A DNA stretch of 64,000 nucleotides from Halobacteriales archaeon YIM A00013 (GTDB lineage: Archaea > Halobacteriota > Halobacteria > Halobacteriales > Haloarculaceae). The stretch's first letter is position 1, and every line of letters starts with the position of its first letter. The stretch lies in contig JAKCFM010000001.1 of assembly GCA_025041195.1 (NCBI GenBank), forward strand, positions 930,001 through 994,000, in the 5' to 3' direction. Shown in pieces: positions 44,233 to 53,969 of the stretch. Under the pieces are notes generated by a model. That model was given only the letters and a program-made list of their open reading frames with translations, had not been told where the DNA came from and did not search any database. Made by a program: the position numbers and the translations under genes.

Positions 44233-45869
44233 CAGTTCGACACCCCCTCCTGGAGAATGGTCTCACGTTGCTCAAGCGTGGCCTCGATCAGCCCCACGAA
44301 CGGCGGGCTCGCCCGCCCGGGTCTGGATCGGAACTCCGGATGGAACTGTGTCCCGAGGAAAAACGGATGCTCTGGAAGCTCAAGAATCTCCATGCGGTTG
44401 CCGACCCGCCCAGAGAATCGCAGGCCGTATTCTTCCATCTGGGCGATGTAGTTCGGATTTACCTCATAGCGATGGCGGTGGCGCTCGATACACGGTCCGT
44501 CATACAGCTCATCAGCGAGCGTTTCCGGCTCGATCTCGGTTTCGTACGATCCGAGCCGCATCGTGCCACCCATCTCGTCGATGTCCGCCTGATCCGGAAG
44601 CAGATCGATGACCGGATTCGGCGTCTGTTCGTCCAGCTCCGCGGAGTGTGCCGTCGAAAGTCCCAGGACGGATCGGGCGTACTCGACGACTGCGAGCTGG
44701 AATCCAAGACAGAGCCCGAGGTAGGGAACGTTGTTCTCACGCGCATGGCGAATCGCCTCAATCTTCCCCTCGGTACCACGCGCGCCAAAGCCACCCGGAA
44801 CGACGACGCCATCGGCTGCTTCGAGACGCTCGCGATGGCCAGCGTCGAGCTCCTCTGCGTTCACCCACTCGACGTTCACGTCGACGCCGTGTTCGAGACC
44901 AGCGTGCTTGAGCGCCTCGTGAACGGAGAGATAGGCGTCTTCGAGCTCGTATTTGCCCACCAGGGCGATGTCGACGACTCCCTCGACGTCGCCGGTGACG
45001 ATCTCGCGCCAGCTGTTGTCACGCTCGGATGGGGCAAGTGCATCCCCTGCAATCCCAAGCTGGTCCATCACGTACTCGTCAAGTCCTTCGTCTTCGACCA
45101 TCAGCGGAACGTGATAGATGTCCTCAACGTCCGGATTCGAAAACACGGCAGCCGTTGGAACGTCACAGAACAGCGCGATCTTCTCTTTTGTCTCCGGATA
45201 GAGTCGATCATCACAGCGCCCTACCAGAATGTCCGGCTGTAGTCCGATCGATCGAAGCTCTTTGACGCTGTGCTGGGTTGGCTTCGTTTTCTGCTCGCCG
45301 TTTTTTGAGTACGGGACGAGCGTCACGTGGGTCAACAGCACGTCGTCCGCTGGCTGTTCGTGGACGAACTGCCTGATCGCCTCAAGAAAGGCCATTCCTT
45401 CAATGTCACCGACAGTGCCACCGATTTCGACGATACAGATGTCGTGGCCGGCAGCCGCCTCACGAATGCGACGCTTGATATCATCGGTGATGTGTGGAAT
45501 GATCTGGACGGTTTTTCCGAGATAATCGCCGTCGCGTTCTTTCTGGATCACATGCTGGAATGTTTTCCCTGTCGTGATGTTGTGATCGGAGGTCATGTCG
45601 ATATCCAGGAATCGCTCGTAATTTCCCAGATCCAGATCGACCTCTCCCCCATCTTTGAGCACGTACACTTCGCCGTGCTGGAACGGATTCATCGTTCCTG
45701 CATCGACATTGAGATATGGATCAATTTTCACGGCGGTAACATCGAATCCGGCGTTGGCGAGCAACCGACCGGTGCTCGCGGCCGTGATCCCCTTGCCGAG
45801 TCCAGACATCACACCACCGGTGACGAAAATGAACTTGTTTCCAAGAGATGGATCGTAGTCCGTCGGCAT
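44232..45869 (-). CDS. pyrG: CTP synthase
   Basis: A 545-residue CTP synthetase that aminates UTP with glutamine-derived ammonia. The synthetase half begins [20 protein letters not shown] and contains [13 protein letters not shown] and GGTVGDIEG. The class-I amidotransferase half has the catalytic [13 protein letters not shown] (nucleophile Cys) and a late [12 protein letters not shown] with His and Glu. The ATG at 45869 was used; the upstream open frame is not conserved. Coupled by one shared base to guaA. Confidence 0.96.
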   Translation of the reverse strand: MPTDYDPSLGNKFIFVTGGVMSGLGKGITAASTGRLLANAGFDVTAVKIDPYLNVDAGTMNPFQHGEVYVLKDGGEVDLDLGNYERFLDIDMTSDHNITTGKTFQHVIQKERDGDYLGKTVQIIPHITDDIKRRIREAAAGHDICIVEIGGTVGDIEGMAFLEAIRQFVHEQPADDVLLTHVTLVPYSKNGEQKTKPTQHSVKELRSIGLQPDILVGRCDDRLYPETKEKIALFCDVPTAAVFSNPDVEDIYHVPLMVEDEGLDEYVMDQLGIAGDALAPSERDNSWREIVTGDVEGVVDIALVGKYELEDAYLSVHEALKHAGLEHGVDVNVEWVNAEELDAGHRERLEAADGVVVPGGFGARGTEGKIEAIRHARENNVPYLGLCLGFQLAVVEYARSVLGLSTAHSAELDEQTPNPVIDLLPDQADIDEMGGTMRLGSYETEIEPETLADELYDGPCIERHRHRYEVNPNYIAQMEEYGLRFSGRVGNRMEILELPEHPFFLGTQFHPEFRSRPGRASPPFVGLIEATLEQRETILQEGVSN

Positions 45870-45951
45870 ACTGAGGGTGGGCCACTGGTGGTGAAAACCG
45901 TTTCGGGCTGTCGGGAACAGTGCCACTTCTTACCGTGTTATCATGACACAA

Positions 45952-46557
45952 TCAGGTAGCATCGAGCAACGCCTCCGTAACGGTAGCAGCGACGGTTGCC
46001 GTTTGCCCAACGAAGAAATGGTCGGCCGGGAGTCCAACAGTGTCGATCGAAAGCTCGTCGGCACGGTCGACGATCGGTTCGAAATCCGCCGTCGAGTCTC
46101 GCTCGCCGTAGACGATCGTCACAGGAGACCCAATTCGTTCGAGTGCGCGTACTGCATCGAGGTCACCAATCCCGGCCGTGGGAGCGAGCGCACACACCAC
46201 CGCGGGTGCGGTGGCGGCGCCACAGAGCAGTGCCAGCGTGCCGCCGAAGCTGAATCCGTAGATTCCAACGCGTTCGTATCGATCCTGGGCCCAATCGAGC
46301 GTTTGCTCGGTGTCAGTGAGCTCTCCGTGCCCACGGTCCCACTCGCCGTAATCGAACCGTATCGACGCCACCTCATGGTCTGTGAGCCGGTCGCAGACTG
46401 CTGTAAGCCGTCTGTCAGTACGACTCCCACCGAGTTTCGGATGTGGTGGACAGGCGATTACACACCGATCCGCCCCGGGATCGCTGAGCACGCCACGTAC
46501 GTCTCGTTTTCCTGGGATTCTAACGGGTTTTTCTGCCGGTTCGTCGCTGTTGTCCAT
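45952..46557 (-). CDS. Alpha/beta hydrolase (dienelactone-hydrolase-like)
   Basis: A 201-residue alpha/beta hydrolase. The nucleophile elbow GFSFGG (G-x-S-x-G) is followed by strands ending in an Asp (VYGERDS) and a late His (LPADHFF), a complete triad. The N-terminus CVIACPPHPKLGGSR resembles small esterases linked to lipid or dienelactone cleavage. The substrate is unknown. A TATA-like box 27 nt upstream (46581-46587) is shared with the divergent pspA gene. Confidence 0.85.
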   Translation of the reverse strand: MDNSDEPAEKPVRIPGKRDVRGVLSDPGADRCVIACPPHPKLGGSRTDRRLTAVCDRLTDHEVASIRFDYGEWDRGHGELTDTEQTLDWAQDRYERVGIYGFSFGGTLALLCGAATAPAVVCALAPTAGIGDLDAVRALERIGSPVTIVYGERDSTADFEPIVDRADELSIDTVGLPADHFFVGQTATVAATVTEALLDAT

Positions 46558-46580
46558 GGATCATGTTTATGAAGAGGTGC

Positions 46581-46587
46581 TTTAATA
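46581..46587. promoter_or_regulatory. Bidirectional TATA-like box TTTAATA between hydrolase and pspA
   Basis: Read from the pspA side it is TTTAATA and from the hydrolase side TATTAAA. Its centre is 27 nt from the A of both ATGs (46611 plus, 46557 minus), the spacing expected for two leaderless transcripts. It is the only AT-rich box at that distance in the 53-bp spacer. Confidence 0.6.
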
Positions 46588-46610
46588 GGCTGGGTCGATA
46601 TAGAGTGAAT

Positions 46611-47420
46611 ATGGGTATCCTTTCACGAACCTCGTACCTTATCCGGTCGAAAGTAAACGCCCTCCTCAATCGGGCCGAAGACCCCTCTGAAACGCTTGAT
46701 TACTCCTATGAACAGATGCGCGATGAGCTCCAAGAAGTAAAGCAAGGGATTGCGGATCTGACGACGCAGAAAAAGCGTCTTGAAATGCAAAAACGACGGC
46801 TCGAAGAGAACGTCTCAAAGCATAACGAACAGGCTCGGTCGGCAGTCGAACAGGACCGCGAGGATCTTGCACGAAAGGCACTGGAGAAGAAGAAGCAGAA
46901 AATGACACAAATCGAGGATCTGAACGCCCAGATCTCTGAACTCCAGCAGACCCAGGATAACCTGGTCGATAAGAAAGACAAGCTCCAGAACCGCATCGAG
47001 GAGTTCCGGACGAAAAAGGAATCCATGAAAGCGCGGTACGAGGCCGCAGAAGCCACTGCCCGTGTCAGTGAGGCCATGACCGGGGCAGGCGACGAGATGG
47101 GTGACGTCAATCAGGCGATCGAACGCGCAGAAAGTCGTACCGAAGACATGGAAGCCAGATCGGCAGCGCTCGATGAGCTTGAAGAAACTGGTCAGCTCGA
47201 CAATGCGCTCTCGGATAAGGATTCGCTCGATCGAGAGCTCGAACAGGTAACGACCGACAGCGAGGTGGAAGATGAACTCGATACGCTGCGCTCGGAGATG
47301 GGAAAAGCCCCCGAACCTGACGCATCTACCGAAAACGGTGCGAGCACGGACAGTACGAGCTCGAGCCCCGAGGTCGAAAACGAACTCGAAGAGCTACAGG
47401 ACGACAATGGCTCGAAGTAG
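46611..47420 (+). CDS. PspA/IM30/Vipp1 family membrane-remodelling protein
   Basis: A 269-residue coiled-coil protein of the PspA/IM30 family. The N-terminal amphipathic part reads MGILSRTSYLIRSKVNALLN. Long heptad-rich helices follow (SYEQMRDELQEVKQGIADLTTQKKR-like, LEKKKQKMTQIEDLNAQ) to about residue 190, and the C-terminal 70 residues form an acidic, disordered tail. Members bind stressed membranes as ESCRT-III-like rods. The ATG at 46611 was selected because MGILSRTSYL is the family start; the frame upstream has no RBS. Confidence 0.9.
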   Translation: MGILSRTSYLIRSKVNALLNRAEDPSETLDYSYEQMRDELQEVKQGIADLTTQKKRLEMQKRRLEENVSKHNEQARSAVEQDREDLARKALEKKKQKMTQIEDLNAQISELQQTQDNLVDKKDKLQNRIEEFRTKKESMKARYEAAEATARVSEAMTGAGDEMGDVNQAIERAESRTEDMEARSAALDELEETGQLDNALSDKDSLDRELEQVTTDSEVEDELDTLRSEMGKAPEPDASTENGASTDSTSSSPEVENELEELQDDNGSK

Positions 47421-47440
47421 CACACGCCGCTCCGATTGTG

Positions 47441-47478
47441 GACGCTCAATCTGAAATAATAATATCAGATTGAGCGTC
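47441..47478. repeat. Perfect 14-bp inverted repeat, 10-base AT centre
   Basis: GACGCTCAATCTGA at 47441-47454 is mirrored by TCAGATTGAGCGTC at 47465-47478, with AATAATAATA between. It lies 20 bp after the pspA stop and 65 bp before the ligase-like gene. As RNA it could form a stable hairpin (terminator or processing site), but there is no T-run after it; as DNA it could be an operator. Confidence 0.85.
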
Positions 47479-47543
47479 TGGAAACGATACATTTTCTGAT
47501 GCAAGAACTTTATCCCCGGGTTGTGAACAGCCGGTAGTCGATA

Positions 47544-49226
47544 ATGCTCCGTTCACCTGTGAAACAGCTCTTCCGAACCCATTCGAATCAGTATATCGAT
47601 GCCACCTGGTTTGCTGTACTATTGACAATAACTGTCTGCGTGGTCGTCCCACTTTTTGGATCTATTATACTTCTATCATTAGTTTCAGTTCCTCATCCGG
47701 TTCTGCTGGCGTTGTGTTTGGGCCTCGGTGTGTACGCTGCAGTAGTGTACTACTCTGGCGAGTGGATTCAGGGGTCGATTGCTGGGATTATTGTGCTTTC
47801 GACGGTCTCAGCCGACGTTCCATTGCATCCAGCAGCTGGTCGCTTTCCGGGAGACGTGGTTGGTGATCTCGTGCTCGTGTACGTTCCGATAGCCATTTTG
47901 TGCGCCTGCTGTCTCTACCGCGGGATTTCATTCCGTCCGTCAACACGAGGATCGTGGCTGTTCAGCGGGTTTTTCCTCTGGACGGTGCTGTCTGCACTGG
48001 TTTCGAACGGCCCATCGAGCGGTGTCGCCCTCTGGTTTTCGGCACACATCGGGATTGGACTGCTCGTTTTTCTCCTGCTGGAACTGTCGGTTCGAGAACG
48101 ATGGGTTCGGTTTCGGTCGGTCGTTACCGTGTTTGTAATCGCGGTCAGCGGACAGACGGTCGTTGGGCTCACACAGCTGCTTACACAGGGGACGTTCGGG
48201 CTGTCACAGCTCGGTGAGGGCGGCGATGCAACGGTGGCCGTGATCACGGTCGGAACGATGTCGTTCGAGGTTGGAACGTTCGTGAGTGGTTTCTCCGGGA
48301 TGTCGTTCAACCTGGCGAATCTTCTCGTGTTGACGCTTCCGGTGTGGATCGTCGTGCTCTTTCGTTCGACACGGCGGTTGCGCTCGCTGCTGGTCGGTGG
48401 CTGGATCGTCATCTCGTGTGTCGTGTTACGTGCAACGTCAACGGATGCCGGTCGTGGCGCGTTGTTCATTGCAATCGGGAGTCTGTTACTGCTGTTGCTG
48501 GTGAGTTCGGGCGTCCCAAGAACGGTGGCAACGATCGGATACAACCGAACACAGCGACTGCTGAGTCTGTGTGGCCTGCTTGGTGGCTTGTTGGCGAGCA
48601 TGCTTCCCTCTTCACGGTCGAACTCGACATCAGTCCACGGAGCAACAGTGAACGGCGGTGCGACCAACAGCGGCGCCACAATAGCCTCCCAAACCGGTGG
48701 CGAGCCACTCCTGGTCCAATATATCATTTCTGGCGTCGACCAACTGAGTCGAGCGTCAATACCACTGTTTGATCTTTCGAATCTCGGTATTCGGCTGCAG
48801 CAGTATCTTGCTGGTCTTCGAATTTTTGTATCCCATCCGCTGTTGGGAATTGGTGGAATGAACTACGTCACGGTCGCTGACCGATATGGCGTCGTTCAGC
48901 CCGCGCAGTACGCCACTCTCCAGCCGATCCACAACATTTACATTCTGTTGCTGGCCGAGACAGGCATCATTGGACTCGCTCTTTTCCTTGGCACATTCGG
49001 ATATGTCTGCGTCTATGGGATGAAACTTGCTTGGCAGTTCGATGCGGACAGACTGTATGGGATGGCCACGCTTGCAGGAATACTCGGAACGCTTGCGTTT
49101 GGATTCTGGGACGTCCTCCAGCTCTACTACGCAACCGGATTCTTCCCACTCTGTATCCTCGCTGGGGCACTCGCAGGGAAATACGATCGCGTGCTCACGC
49201 AGTCGACGCAAGCGTGCGCTCGATGA
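47544..49226 (+). CDS. O-antigen ligase/polymerase-like membrane protein
   Basis: A 560-residue polytopic membrane protein with around 12 hydrophobic segments. The diagnostic region is the loop GIGGMNYVTVADRYGV...PIHNIYILLLAETGIIGL (about residues 435-475), matching the Wzy_C/O-antigen-ligase superfamily, which moves lipid-linked glycans onto acceptors or polymerises them. A Ser/Thr/Asn-rich loop near 360-385 faces outside. Its last 32 bases overlap the 3' end of the convergent GT4 gene. A CTTTATCC box lies about 35 nt before the ATG. Exact role in archaea is unknown. Confidence 0.82.
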   Translation: MLRSPVKQLFRTHSNQYIDATWFAVLLTITVCVVVPLFGSIILLSLVSVPHPVLLALCLGLGVYAAVVYYSGEWIQGSIAGIIVLSTVSADVPLHPAAGRFPGDVVGDLVLVYVPIAILCACCLYRGISFRPSTRGSWLFSGFFLWTVLSALVSNGPSSGVALWFSAHIGIGLLVFLLLELSVRERWVRFRSVVTVFVIAVSGQTVVGLTQLLTQGTFGLSQLGEGGDATVAVITVGTMSFEVGTFVSGFSGMSFNLANLLVLTLPVWIVVLFRSTRRLRSLLVGGWIVISCVVLRATSTDAGRGALFIAIGSLLLLLLVSSGVPRTVATIGYNRTQRLLSLCGLLGGLLASMLPSSRSNSTSVHGATVNGGATNSGATIASQTGGEPLLVQYIISGVDQLSRASIPLFDLSNLGIRLQQYLAGLRIFVSHPLLGIGGMNYVTVADRYGVVQPAQYATLQPIHNIYILLLAETGIIGLALFLGTFGYVCVYGMKLAWQFDADRLYGMATLAGILGTLAFGFWDVLQLYYATGFFPLCILAGALAGKYDRVLTQSTQACAR

Positions 49227-50346
49227 CGCCCCTCGTTGTTTCCTGAAATCTGTCAGAGCCATATCGATCTGCGATATCCGGGAGGCCTGCCCTGGCGTCG
49301 TGTAGTTCTGGAGGGCGTTCAAGCAGCCACTCAATCCGCTCAATCGCCTCTGCAACCGAGGTATAGACGAGACGATCGTCTCGGTTGACGATTTCTCGTT
49401 GCCCACCACTGTCGTGAATAAATGGAACCGTTCCACCGGCGACGAGTTCGGCGACTGCCATGCCGAAATGTTCGTATCGCTTGGCGTGGAGGCCGAATTT
49501 GTGCGATTCAATCAGGTCGACCAGCCGTGACCGATCGAGTCGCCCCTCGAAGATGATGGAGCCATCATCTTCACAGTAGCGACGCAGCGATCTGGCGTAC
49601 GCGTGGTCAGCCTCCGGACCAATCACATGCAGATGGACGTCGTGTCCACGGTCGCGAACGCCCTGGATAATGGCGATCATATCCTCAATCCGTTTTGTCC
49701 GATCAATACGGCCAATCGTTACGAACCCGTTTTCACGGCCGTCCCACGCGGGGTCTGCGAACTCATCTGCGGCAATCGGTGGATAGACCGTCTCTGGTTC
49801 GATGCCGTAGAGGCGCTCAGTAATCTGTGCCGTCCAGTCGGAGTTGGCGATAAGCGTCCCATCCGGTCTGTCTGGTTTCCCAGCTGTGATGTCACATAAT
49901 CTATCATATATCTGTCTTGTTTTTCCTGGTTTGAGATCGGCTGGAAAGCGGTGGCGATTGTACATTGGGAGGTGAATGTACTGGACGGACTCGACGCCGA
50001 AATCGTACTCGCCGAACGTGCTGACGAGGAGGTCAAACTGGTCAGTGTACTGGGTTACAAGCCGGGTGAACAGGCCGACGTGGAGCCGTCCACACGCAGT
50101 CCCAGTGAGGCTAGCAAGCGCCTGCTGTGATCCTCGCAAGCTCTTTCTCACAGCGCCGCCGGGCTCCACTTCGATCTCTGGATCGACGGCGGTGTCGTAA
50201 TACTCATTCATCGTTTCGATATCCACGTCTGTCATCGTCAGCAGCGTCAGGTCATAGCTGGATTCGAGCGCTTCAAGGACGTTCATACAGACCGCTTCAC
50301 CGCCGCCGAATCCGAACAGGGGATGGAACACACCGATTTTCTTCAT
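49195..50346 (-). CDS. GT4 glycosyltransferase (ALG11-like)
   Basis: A 383-residue family-4 transferase. The N-terminal GFGGGEAVCMNVLEAL is the G-rich acceptor loop. GRIDRTKRIEDMI is the nucleotide-sugar linker and HAKRYEHFGMAVAELVAGG contains the E-x7-E pair. It resembles ALG11-like mannosyltransferases. Together with the Wzx-like gene immediately upstream (2-bp gap) and the convergent ligase-like gene it forms a glycan locus. The donor sugar is not readable from sequence. Confidence 0.87.
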   Translation of the reverse strand: MKKIGVFHPLFGFGGGEAVCMNVLEALESSYDLTLLTMTDVDIETMNEYYDTAVDPEIEVEPGGAVRKSLRGSQQALASLTGTACGRLHVGLFTRLVTQYTDQFDLLVSTFGEYDFGVESVQYIHLPMYNRHRFPADLKPGKTRQIYDRLCDITAGKPDRPDGTLIANSDWTAQITERLYGIEPETVYPPIAADEFADPAWDGRENGFVTIGRIDRTKRIEDMIAIIQGVRDRGHDVHLHVIGPEADHAYARSLRRYCEDDGSIIFEGRLDRSRLVDLIESHKFGLHAKRYEHFGMAVAELVAGGTVPFIHDSGGQREIVNRDDRLVYTSVAEAIERIEWLLERPPELHDARAGLPDIADRYGSDRFQETTRGVIERTLASTA

Positions 50347-50348
50347 AT

Positions 50349-51821
50349 TCAGTAGATCTGGTACAGTAGCTCTCTCACTGTGGCCATTTCACTGTGGCGG
50401 ATCTCGCCTGTTAGCCCGAGTGTCACGCCGTAGGCGAGTATGCCCACACAGCCCGTCACGAGGAGCGACCATAGACCTGCTTCACCAACAGCCAGGCCGA
50501 TCCATAGAACCGCCCCCTCAACCGTAACGGCAACCGTGACGGTCTGCATCGACCGCCATGGGAGGTCCCAGCCGATATAGCGCTGTGAAACGACGTAGAC
50601 GAACAGCAGATACGAACAAAAGCTACCAAACGTCGTGAGTGCTGCGCCGACGATACCAATTGGCTCCAGCAACACGATATTGCCCACGACGTTAAGCAGA
50701 GACGCACCCATGACACCAGCGAGCATTATGAGCGTGTTGTCAGTGATCTCAAGGCCCTTGTGTCCAATCATCGATCCGTTCCAGACGAACAGCCCAAGCG
50801 CGACGAACGGAATTACAACGTGCCCGCTGTGATAGGCGCTTCCGACCAGCAGCCCACTCAGTGGCGCGCCGAACACGATGACAGCCATCGTTACTGGCGC
50901 TCCGAGCAGGAGATAATACCGCGTCATCTCCCGAATCGTACGTCGAACCGTTGCGTGATTCGATCCGGTCCAGGCGTTCATCACGATTGGATGTGCTGCC
51001 TGGATCACCGGAGCCACAACGAGGGGAAGCGCCTTGTTCGCAACGTCGTAGTTGGCCGAGTAGATGCCAACCGCACGCGATCCGAGCAGCAGTTCGATCA
51101 GCGTCCTATCGATGAACGAGAGCAGCGTGAATCCGAACAGCCAACCTACCATCGGCACGCCAAATCGCAAGAGTCGACCGAGAAGTGTGGGGTGATACGA
51201 GGGTCGCGACAGCTCAAAATCACCGGTAGCAACCGTCACCACGAGACTCGCCGCCGTCCCCACGATTGCACCAACAAACCAGCCCACGATGCCCTCAAGA
51301 ACGAACAGCGCAATCCAGATTCCCAGTCCAAATCGCAAAACGGCACGGAGTACCGTCAACCGGGCCGCCCGCCTCGAATCAAGCCGGGCCTGTAACAGCT
51401 TCCGGACCACCTGATACACTGACTGAACCATGATCAGCCCTACGGCGAGGAGAAAAAATGGCCGATACGCGCCAAGTCGCTCCCCAACAAGCGTCCATCC
51501 GATCGCCCCACCAATCGCAACGATGGAAACGGCCCCGCCAATCGCAAACAGAGCGCTCGAAACGAGCAGCTCGTCCTCAAGTTCTGGCTCGTATCGAAGA
51601 ATAGCCTGCCCGAGCCAGCCTGCTGCCAGCGTCGATCCGATCGCAACGTACGACAGTGTCAGGGAGTATCGACCGTAGCTGGCGGGCGAAAATGTTGCCG
51701 TCAAGATCGTTATCAGGGCAACTCCCAGGACCGCTGGCACGAGGGATGCCAGCGCATACCGACCAAAATCCGTCACGAACCGGCGTTTTATGTCAGAACT
51801 ATCAAGTGTCACAGCAGGCAC
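50349..51821 (-). CDS. Wzx-like polysaccharide flippase (MVF/MATE-fold)
   Basis: A 490-residue membrane protein with about 12-14 helices. It begins FGRYALASLVPAVLGVALITILTATFSPASYGRYSL, typical of polysaccharide-biosynthesis export proteins, and has LFGFTLLSFIDRTLIELLLGSRAVGIYSANY in the central part. Wzx proteins flip lipid-linked glycans; AglR in Haloferax does a similar job. It sits 2 bp before the GT4 gene and 67 bp after thrS on the same strand. Confidence 0.88.
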   Translation of the reverse strand: MPAVTLDSSDIKRRFVTDFGRYALASLVPAVLGVALITILTATFSPASYGRYSLTLSYVAIGSTLAAGWLGQAILRYEPELEDELLVSSALFAIGGAVSIVAIGGAIGWTLVGERLGAYRPFFLLAVGLIMVQSVYQVVRKLLQARLDSRRAARLTVLRAVLRFGLGIWIALFVLEGIVGWFVGAIVGTAASLVVTVATGDFELSRPSYHPTLLGRLLRFGVPMVGWLFGFTLLSFIDRTLIELLLGSRAVGIYSANYDVANKALPLVVAPVIQAAHPIVMNAWTGSNHATVRRTIREMTRYYLLLGAPVTMAVIVFGAPLSGLLVGSAYHSGHVVIPFVALGLFVWNGSMIGHKGLEITDNTLIMLAGVMGASLLNVVGNIVLLEPIGIVGAALTTFGSFCSYLLFVYVVSQRYIGWDLPWRSMQTVTVAVTVEGAVLWIGLAVGEAGLWSLLVTGCVGILAYGVTLGLTGEIRHSEMATVRELLYQIY

Positions 51822-51888
51822 TCTCCAGAATTTCCTGTACGACCCGTAGCAAAGTGTGTTGTGACCGATCGGTGGACGTGTCGATGAC

Positions 51889-53823
51889 CTAGAACGATCC
51901 GGCAGTAACGTCCGGTTCGAGTCGTTGCTGGTCGCGTTCTTCGGTCAGGGAATCGACGAACGCGTCCAGATCCACGTCGTCCTTGGTCTGTTCCTTTCGA
52001 TCCCGAATCGAGACCGTCCCGGCGGCGGCCTCGTCGTCGCCAACGATCAACATGTACGGCACATCGTCGTCGTGTGCGGCCTGGATCTTCTTGCCGACTG
52101 TCCAGGAGCGATCCTCGATCGTGACTCGAAAGTCCGAGAGCCGCTCTTTGACGGTCTCTGCGTAGTCGATCTGATCGTCGGTGATCGGCAGAATACGGAC
52201 CTGTTCGGGGGCAATCCAGAGTGGGAACTGCCCCTTGAAATGTTCGATGAGCACGCCCATGAACCGCTCGAACGACCCAAGCAGTGCCCGGTGGATCATC
52301 ACGGGTCTGTGTTCTTCGTTGTCCTCACCGACGTAGCTGAGCCCGAGTCGTTCCGGGATGTTGAAATCGAGCTGGACCGTTCCGATCGTCCACTCTCGAC
52401 CGATTGCGTCACGGGCGTTGATGCCGATTTTGGGGCCATAAAACGCCGCTTCGCCCTCTTCGATATCGTATTCGAGCCCCTCATCTTCGAGAGACCCGAT
52501 CAGCGTCTCCGTTGCCTCTTCCCAGATGGTCTCGCTGCCGATGGCGTTCTCACCACGGGTCTCGACCTTATACACCACTTCGAGCCCGAGCGTGGTGTAG
52601 ATCTCCTCGATCACGGCGATGGCGTCGACGATCTCACCACGGATCTGATCGGGCCGAACGAAGGCGTGACCATCGTCCTGCGTGAACCCACGCACCCTGA
52701 ACAGTCCCGAGAGCTCGCCTGATTGCTCGTTTCGGTAGCAAGTGCCGAACTCCGAAAATCGAATTGGGAGATCGCGATAGGAATGTGACTCCTGATCGAA
52801 GATGTACGCGTGGTTGGCGCAGTTCATGGGCTTTAAGCCGTACTCGGTGTCGTCTTGCACCCAGTTGAACATCTCACCGTTTTCGGTGAAGTTCTCGTAG
52901 TGGCCGGTCGGTTTCCAGAGCTCAGCCTTGTTCAGTTCGGGGGTCCGTACCTCGTCGTAGCCAAGGCCATCATTTTTCGACCGAACGTAGGATTCGAGCT
53001 CGCGTCGAATCGCCATTCCGTTGGGATGATAATGGACGCAGCCAGGCGAGTGATCGGGGACTGAAAACAGATCCATCTCTCGACCGATCTTCCGGTGGTC
53101 GCGTTCTTTGGCCTCTTCGCGTCGTTCGAGAAATTCCGCAAGCTCTGCTTCGGACTCGAACGCCGTGCCGTGGACCCGCGTGAGCGTTTCGTTCGATTCG
53201 TCGCCGCGCCAGTAGGCAGAAGAGATCGAAAGCAGCGAAAGCGCGCCAATCTCTCCGGTCGATTCGACGTGGGGGCCGGCACAGAGATCCTCGAATTCGG
53301 CCTGTTTATAGAACGTCACGGGATCCTCGCCGGCTGCCTCATCTTCGAGGATTTCCTGTTTGAACGGATTGTCCTCGTACTGCTCGAACGCAGCCGTTCG
53401 AGAGCGTTCCTCGCGTTCGATCGGGATATCCGCCTCGATAATATCTTCTGCCTCGGCTTCGATCTCATCGAGCGCGGAATCATCGAGATCGACACCGGTG
53501 ATATCGTAGTAAAAGCCCTCGTCGGTCCACGGACCGATCGTGAGCTGTGCCTCGGGATAGAGCCGCGTGAGCGCCTGTGCGAACACGTGTGCTGCTGAGT
53601 GGCGCAGTACGTGCAGATAGTCGTCGCTGTCGGCAGTGACGATCTCGATACGAGCACCGTCGTGCACTGGCGTTGCTGCGTCGACAAGGTCGCCGTCGAT
53701 AACCCCGGCAACAGTGTCGCGACCGAGACCAGCGCCGATCTCGTATGCGACATCCTCCACCGTCGCTCCGGGCTCGACAGAGAGCGTCGACCCATCGGGA
53801 AGCGTGACCGTTACAGTCTCCAT
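51889..53823 (-). CDS. thrS: Threonyl-tRNA synthetase
   Basis: A 644-residue class II synthetase of bacterial domain layout. It has an N-terminal TGS domain (residues 1-62), an editing domain with HSAAH (75-79) and [10 protein letters not shown], and a catalytic core with motif 2-like [17 protein letters not shown], zinc ligands including [10 protein letters not shown], and motif 3 [15 protein letters not shown]. The C-terminal anticodon-binding domain ends the protein. It charges tRNA-Thr. [11 protein letters not shown] at 53823 is the standard start; five upstream codons were dropped. Confidence 0.97.
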   Translation of the reverse strand: METVTVTLPDGSTLSVEPGATVEDVAYEIGAGLGRDTVAGVIDGDLVDAATPVHDGARIEIVTADSDDYLHVLRHSAAHVFAQALTRLYPEAQLTIGPWTDEGFYYDITGVDLDDSALDEIEAEAEDIIEADIPIEREERSRTAAFEQYEDNPFKQEILEDEAAGEDPVTFYKQAEFEDLCAGPHVESTGEIGALSLLSISSAYWRGDESNETLTRVHGTAFESEAELAEFLERREEAKERDHRKIGREMDLFSVPDHSPGCVHYHPNGMAIRRELESYVRSKNDGLGYDEVRTPELNKAELWKPTGHYENFTENGEMFNWVQDDTEYGLKPMNCANHAYIFDQESHSYRDLPIRFSEFGTCYRNEQSGELSGLFRVRGFTQDDGHAFVRPDQIRGEIVDAIAVIEEIYTTLGLEVVYKVETRGENAIGSETIWEEATETLIGSLEDEGLEYDIEEGEAAFYGPKIGINARDAIGREWTIGTVQLDFNIPERLGLSYVGEDNEEHRPVMIHRALLGSFERFMGVLIEHFKGQFPLWIAPEQVRILPITDDQIDYAETVKERLSDFRVTIEDRSWTVGKKIQAAHDDDVPYMLIVGDDEAAAGTVSIRDRKEQTKDDVDLDAFVDSLTEERDQQRLEPDVTAGSF

Positions 53824-53969
53824 ACACGAGCAAACCAAGGATAGAGGATAAGTGTGTTGAGACCGTGCGACGGTGTCAGATTGCGTGACCGAACTCTAGT
53901 CGCTGTTGCACAACAGCCCGAAAACAGGTCACCCGTCTCGCGTGCCGATAGCCAGCGTATGAATGGGAG

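Noticed and set aside
44268-45242. A 324-codon plus-strand frame opposite pyrG
   Set aside because: pyrG is complete with all motifs; the antisense frame has no recognisable domain.
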